A stretch of DNA of 64,000 nucleotides from Psoroptes ovis (Eukaryota; Arthropoda; Arachnida; Sarcoptiformes; Psoroptidae), in assembly GCA_002943765.1 (NCBI GenBank), contig PQWQ01000011.1:558001-622000 (forward strand), in the 5' to 3' direction. Both the position numbers and the translations under genes were made by a program. The notes beneath the pieces are model-generated. The model ran no database searches and had not been told where the DNA came from. It saw only the letters and a list, made by a program, of their open reading frames with translations. Below, in pieces: positions 57,901 through 64,000 of the stretch. Numbering within the stretch: the first letter of the stretch is position 1; the number at the start of each line of letters is the position of its first letter.

Positions 57901-60900
57901 AATAAATAAATAAATACAAAATTCTAAGAATTTTAACAAAAATAAAATAAGAAAAAATAAAATCCTCGAAATAACTTGAAAAAAAACTTGAAAAATACAA
58001 TTCTTGAATATTACTTTTCCTCTTCTTTGTATTCAAATTCTTAAGAAAGAATTTTGACAACAAAATCAGTGGGAAAAAAAAGTTCTGAATAATCTTGTGA
58101 ATTCAAGAGCTAAAAGACATAAAAGAACTTAACTTTGTTCTTGTAAATAAATAAATAAATAAATAGTATTAAAGTTTTCATCTTGATTTTGTAATTTTGA
58201 AAGTAATTTTAAATATTTCAATGAAAATAAAAACAACGAAAAAGTACGGAAGCAATGAAAAAGTTGAAAATTTTCATCGAAAAAAAAATCAAAATCGAAA
58301 ATAAAAATCTTTCAATCATCATCCAATTATTATTATTTCAGTCATTATTCCAATTATCAATATGATTAAATCATTCAAACAACTTCAGTACTGAAAAAAC
58401 TCCAAGACACTCTTGACTCTGAATTTTAAAAAAGCCGAAATCGAAAAAAGAATTAGAAAATTCTGCAAATGACAGAAATTTGAAACAAATAAGAAATGAG
58501 CAGCTTAGTTTCTATTCGTTTTCACTAGTTTCAAGAATATTAATCATTTATTTATGGAAAATATTTCCATATTCTCATTGATACGGCAAAAAACTCGAGA
58601 AAAATATGATTTAAATTGCAAAATAGTTGAAAAACAATGGTGAAATTCTCAGCCTCATTTTTTATTTCAATTTTTTTTCCAAAAATCATCGTCTTCAGTG
58701 ATGTTTGCTTTGATGCGTTGATGAAGATGTTTGTTATATGAAATTTTCCGCGATAATCTTTGGATTAAAGATGTGCATCATAACTTGATAATAAGCTTTG
58801 ACAAGCTTATTAAACTGACGTTTTAACTAATGTATGTTGATTTTCAACTCATCGCAACGCTGTTTTTTCTCTGAAATAAGAGAAAAATTTCTACGTTATG
58901 ATTGAATAAAGTCATTTATGATTAAACTAAGCCCGCAAAAAAACTAATTATTTTTCATCCATTTGATGAATTTATTCATTTTAATCATTTTTCATTCACA
59001 TCTTGGATTAATTATTGATTCCAGTATGAATACATTTTTTTCCCAGATCTCAAATTCTGATAATATTTGAATTTCAAGCATGCCTTTGGCTACATTGGGC
59101 AACATTGTTTGCTGCTGCTTTTTTCGATGATGAATTCATAAAAATTCATGAAATTCATTTTTTCAATTATTTTTTTCATTCAAAGCTTCTGGGATTATAA
59201 AAATTCATTTTTCAAATATTAATTTCTCATTAAATTCATCCTAAATTCATCAATTCATATGTGATTTTTTTTATTCAGGGCCAAAAAAAATTTTCAAAAA
59301 ATTCAAATTCATTAAAAAAATTCATCGAAATTGATTCATAATTTTTCAATTTTAATTTGAAAAACCAAATTTTTAATCAAAATTTCACCTCTAAAAATTC
59401 AATTTTTTGGCTGACTCGAGTTAATAATTTGAATTAATATGAAAAAAAATGAACTTGATCTGGCGTATAGGGCAACAACAGCCAACAACATTGACATAAA
59501 CGAAATGTTTTTCTTCGAACAATGATCAAATGCTGCTGAAAAGCATAGAATGAATCAAAAATTATCAATAAATTTTCAATTAAATTCGCATAGAAATTCA
59601 TTTTGCAAAAATCATTCAAATGATAACAAAAAATTACAAAATTTCAGAAAAAATTTTCAAGCTTCAATAATTCGATTAACAACAGAGGAAAATTGTGTCA
59701 AATTCTGTTCAGTTTCTAAAATTTTAAAATTCTGCTCCCAAAAAAAACTTTTAAAAATTTTGATTTTTAATAATTGCAAATAGAAAGTGAGCAACAAAAT
59801 GAGAATTCGATTATGAATTTTTGAAACTTTTTTTTGCCCAAAATTTCCATTATTTCATCATCATCATCATTGATAATTCGACTGATTTTGGTGCTTTTGC
59901 AGCTAAAAGGGGCAGAAGATGAAGCAAAAATTTATCAAAAACTAAATTCAATTCAATGTGGGAAATTTATAAAAATGAAAATGGAAGAATAAAACGATCA
60001 ATTTGAAATTGAATTCAATCGAGAATTGAAGTTTTTCCTTTAGAAAATGAATGAATGAATGGAAAGTGAAAAATGAAAATTACAACAGCAGCAAACTTGA
60101 AATTTTTTTATTCAAAATTTAATTCATTTCTTTCTTTTTTTTGGTGAAATTAAATCAAATCAAATAATAATTTATTTTTGATCAAGAATAGTTTAATTTG
60201 ATTTAAATTTTAATTTGAAAAAAAATTATTATTTTTCAATTTAAAATTTGATTTTGAAAATTCGAAAGTAAATGTCATTGAATTATTTGATTTTATCAAT
60301 TGAAATCAATTTTTTTTCAAACGCAAACATTCAATAATCGAAGATACCTTTTTCTCTACGAGAAATTGTGATTTACAAATTTGCAAATCAATAAATATTC
60401 ATTTCAAGACAAAGAATGAAAGAACTTGAATTTCAACGCAATAATATTTCCGTTTTGATGGGTTTGAAAGGATTGAAAAGTTATTTCTACTTTGAAATGT
60501 CGATTGCTAAAAATAAAAAAAGAAATCGAAAAAAATGATGATTAATGAGATTCAAATAAAAAAATATTGGCAAAAAAATAGAAAAAAAATTTCACATCAC
60601 AATTCAAGCACAATCGAATAAGAATTTTTAAAATTGATTTCAAAATAAAATTTTTCATTTATATGCACATAAGTTGACATTTTAGAAAATCAAACAGATT
60701 CATTGTTTTTAATATTGAGATTTTGATATGAAAAAAGCTGAAATTTTCAATGAAAATAAAATTATTTTTGAAGAAATGAATGAATAGATGAATAAACAAA
60801 CACAATATCAAACACAAATTCAATCCGTTCTCATGGTTCATTTGAATAATTGAAAAAAAAATTTAATTTTGTACCAAAAATTGATAGAATTCACACAAAA

Positions 60901-61912
60901 AATGCCAGACATTCATTGCTAGATTCAATGGCTGAAAATTTTTTTGATTCAATTCAATGAATAGTTTAATTTTTGATTATTCAAAAGAAAGATCAAAATT
61001 TTAAAGCAGAGCGACAGGGATAGCAAGAGAGTGATTTCATTATTTTTGCATAATTCTATCGTTCATCGGTGATGTATGATTTCACAAAACGAACATTGAT
61101 ATACACCAGATATGTGATACAGATAAGACTAGAGAATTATTTTTTTTCCAAAAATAATAATTTAATCTGATTTATCTCAATTTATTTTTTTTTATTTCCA
61201 GGAAAAAACTTTTTCGAACTCAGAAATAAAAAAATTGGAAAATAACATTGAAATACACTCATTGTGTCAGTATACATATAAAAAAATAATCAAAATCACA
61301 TTTGATCAAAATAATAATGATTGAATTTGTGTTCATTTTTGTTTGAAATAACTTGGAAAGCAAAAAAAAAATGAATCAAAAAATTTATTCTGACTGAGAA
61401 AAAATGGACAAAATTTTAATGATTTATCAAACAATAATAATATCGATGATGATAATGATGAAACAAGACAATAGAATTTCAGTTATTTTCTTTAAAAACA
61501 TCAAGAACAATAACTTTGATATATAAGTAATAATAATGATAATAACGAAGAAGAACATTGAACATGTGTAATGGAATAATAAATGAATTCAAAGAAAAAA
61601 ATTGTCAAAACGTGAAAATATATTTCAACCAAAATTATTTCAACAAAAAAAAAAGTTGAACAAAAATTGAACAACAATTTGATGACAATATTTTCCAAAC
61701 AGCATCAACAACAACAACGATCATCATAAAATAAATTGAATGACATTCCAATAAGTGAAAATATAACAGTTGAAAATAGAAGTAAATTGGTCAAACAACA
61801 ACAGCAACAACAACTTGAGCATAGTCAAAAGCATGATCAACTTTCCAAAAAACTAATAGTTCAGTGACAATGATGATGATGATAATGGCTAAAATATTGG
61901 CCAAAAAAGATC

Positions 61913-61952
<40 letters not shown>
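61913..61952 (+). repeat. (AAT)13 microsatellite
   Basis: About thirteen uninterrupted AAT units, the longest AAT array in the window, 1.1 kb upstream of the terminal ORF. Confidence 0.9.
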
Positions 61953-61953
<1 letters not shown>

Positions 61954-63057
61954 AAATAATGAAATGACATCAATTTTTATTTAAAGTTTCAAAAATATTG
62001 TTTATTGTTTTTCATTACTTTCAATATTGATGATAATATGTGCTTTACTGTACTGTGTATGCTGTGTTTGCGACAATTTTTACTTGTTTTTTAATCCATT
62101 TTTTATTTGTTTGAACACATACATTACATTAATTCTTAAATTCTCTGTGTATCGATTTTGCCGTATTTTTCTTCATTTTGAAGCAGTATTTTGTATGGAA
62201 AATCTTCAATAGTGCGATCATCATCATCATCGTCATGATTATCATTATTGAAAACATCAAAAAACAACTTACAACGACGACAATATCAATTTGTGTAACC
62301 ATTTAAGTGTTTTGTTTTGCTTGGTTATTTGCGTTAAACGACGAACAAATAGCTTTTTAAAAGTATTAAAAAATTGACATTTTATAATTTTAAATATTTT
62401 TAAGCAACAAAAGCAGCAGAAAAGAATTATTTCTTCGAGTTATTTCTTCATTTTCTTGTCTCTCTCTGTGTGTGTGTTCAATTTTAATGTTGATGTGACA
62501 ACATTTATTACATCGTTACTACTTGAATTGAATAATACATTGAACAACATTTAAGACAATGAATTCAGCGATATCGTCTAGATTTTAAGCGAAAAAAAAA
62601 TTTCTGCTTTGTTCTACTGTCATTTCAAGCTAATGTTTACATTATAATAATAATTCAAAAGATAAGTCTATGATGGACAGCAAACAATGTCATGGAAGGC
62701 TGGAAAAAAAATTGAAACAATATCATTATTATATAATCATTTTGTAATGTTGTTTTTTGTTCTATAAATTTATCTAAAAATTGTTGAAAACTTGTCATAT
62801 TTTGCTTCAATAATGATTATAATAAGATGCTGACAATTGATGATAGCAATTTTGAATCAAGGAAATGAATAGAATAAGAAAAAAGTCTTCTTATGTCATT
62901 GGTTTTGATTATCTGAAATTCAGTATCGATTTTACATGTCAATTTTGTTTTGTCATTTCTCAAAGAAATAAAAAATGATTATTTGAAAAGAAAACGACGA
63001 AAATTTGCTTCAATTTTCAATGCTAATAAATAAGATAAAATAAAAAAAAATTCCACA

Positions 63058-64000
63058 ATGACACAAATATTCAATAATTTATTATTATCATCAATATTAT
63101 TAATTTTTTGTAAATCTCTATATTCAATATTGATTTTTTCGAATCTATTATCAACGATATTGTCAATTGATACAAATTCAACAACGATAACAGCGAATAC
63201 GTCAACAACGTCAACAACGCTGATAATACTAAACAATGTAACAGTGAACAGCAATGAAACTGTTGTTGTTGTTGCTGCACAGCCACCAATCACCAATAGT
63301 GCCAATAATAATGATAATGTAAATTATGGAAATAATGATTCAAAGAATTTTCAATATTTTCATTATGGAAAATATTTGACAAATAAATCAACATCAGAAT
63401 CAGAATCAGAGTCAAATGCACTGATTAAATTGAAACAAAATATTCAAAATATTTTAGTCCGCCCTAAAAATAAATCATCTTATTATCATAATGAAAATAC
63501 AAATAATGATAATGAAAAAATGATTATTTTGTCTAATGAAATTGTATATAATAATGCTGCCAATGATAAATATGATAATACGAATAATGAATCTAATTTT
63601 TTATCATTAAAAAAGATAAACAAAAATCATTTTGATGATAATAAAATTGACCATTATGAAAAACAAAAACAACAACAACAACAGCAGCAGCAGCAGTACC
63701 AACATCAACTACAATTACAGCAACAACTACAACAACAACAAAAGAATACTAATGATAATAATAATAATGATAATGATGAAAAAAATAATAAACAAATGTC
63801 AAAAAAATTGATGACAGCTAATATTAATGAATATAATGATGAAAATAATAATGATCAAAATAATAATCATGATGAATCATTAATGAAACAAACGAGAAAA
63901 GAATTGACATATTTTAAATTATCATCATCATTATTTGATCAAAATAAATTGTTCAAAGAGAAAATAGCGAAAATTCATGTACAAAATAAAAATTTAAGAA
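63058..64000 (+). CDS. Asn/Gln-rich protein, N-terminal part, truncated by the window edge
   Basis: From ATG 63058 the frame is open for 314 codons and runs off the window, in DNA where open frames of this length are not expected by chance. Residues 5-35 are strongly hydrophobic (NNLLLSSILLIFCKSLYS, then ILIFSNLLSTILS), suggesting a signal peptide or anchor. A Thr/Ser-rich stretch with sequons follows (NVT, NET). Then comes low-complexity sequence: Ser-Glu repeats near 121-127, a Gln tract at about 203-227 and Asn/Asp tracts at 230-285. The last 30 codons (LSSSLFDQNKLFKEKIAKIH) look more ordered, as if a folded or coiled-coil domain begins. Secreted growth-factor precursors and cell-surface proteins of mites can have such leaders, but nothing here identifies the family. 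Confidence 0.75.
   Translation, partial: MTQIFNNLLLSSILLIFCKSLYSILIFSNLLSTILSIDTNSTTITANTSTTSTTLIILNNVTVNSNETVVVVAAQPPITNSANNNDNVNYGNNDSKNFQYFHYGKYLTNKSTSESESESNALIKLKQNIQNILVRPKNKSSYYHNENTNNDNEKMIILSNEIVYNNAANDKYDNTNNESNFLSLKKINKNHFDDNKIDHYEKQKQQQQQQQQQYQHQLQLQQQLQQQQKNTNDNNNNDNDEKNNKQMSKKLMTANINEYNDENNNDQNNNHDESLMKQTRKELTYFKLSSSLFDQNKLFKEKIAKIHVQNKNLR

Larger units (their letters stand above)
53350..63057. other. Gene desert, last block, and 5' flank of the ORF at 63058
   Basis: No gene recognised. The block has (GT)n at 54936-54952, (TTCA)n tracts near 54260-54310 and 56788-56805, AAATTT-rich clusters at 53699-53788, 54025-54070 and 59280-59420, and an AAT array at 61913-61952. Upstream regulatory DNA of the terminal gene is the likeliest content, but I see no specific element. 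Confidence 0.5.

Noticed and set aside
1..64000. CRISPR arrays, operons, bacterial-type promoters or rRNA genes
   Set aside because: None seen; the intron-bearing genes and retrotransposons show this is eukaryotic nuclear DNA, and the direct repeats present are LTRs, MITEs and microsatellites.

Overview
This is AT-rich nuclear DNA from a small-genome arthropod. The compact introns (54-71 bp in most genes), Asn/Gln-rich coding tracts, cuticle-type chitin-binding protein and dense AAT/GAT/TTCA microsatellites suggest an acariform mite of the house-dust-mite type. That placement is an inference from composition and gene style; no species marker is present.

The first 34.3 kb is gene-bearing. In order it holds: a seven-exon dynamin-related protein Drp1 (mitochondrial and peroxisomal fission, +); an intact Ty1/copia retrotransposon on the minus strand; a two-exon ZIP zinc transporter (+); a three-exon secreted protein with a Cys-rich N-terminal region and a CBM14 chitin-binding domain (+); a four-exon TMEM53/DUF829 protein (-); a 6.8 kb gap; a single-exon secreted protein built of two Cys-rich repeats (+); a weakly supported small secreted ORF (-); a five-exon stearoyl-CoA (delta-9) desaturase (-); a Ty3/gypsy-type retrotransposon with identical 168 bp LTRs (+); and a three-exon ribonucleotide reductase large subunit (-) with a perfect E2F site just upstream. 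The host genes are independent housekeeping or secretory genes, not an operon or pathway cluster.

From 34.3 to 63.05 kb no convincing gene is visible. This desert is made of A/T homopolymers, palindromic AAATTT words, (TTCA)n tracts and simple repeats. It also carries four short mariner-type MITEs of 80-83 bp at 44.0, 49.1, 52.8 and 53.3 kb. At 63058 an Asn/Gln-rich ORF with an N-terminal hydrophobic segment opens and is still open after 314 codons at the window edge, so the desert is the 5' flank of a gene that lies mostly outside the window.

The best leads are the gypsy-type element (BEL/Pao-like Gag joined to Ty3-like Pol, a textbook A-AAT-TTT slippery site on the gag stop, a hairpin in the LTR and no TGG primer-binding site), the MITE cluster, Drp1 with Cys in place of the G5 Asn, the unrecognised two-repeat secreted protein, and a GC-richer ORF-bearing island in the desert at 42.2-42.4 kb.
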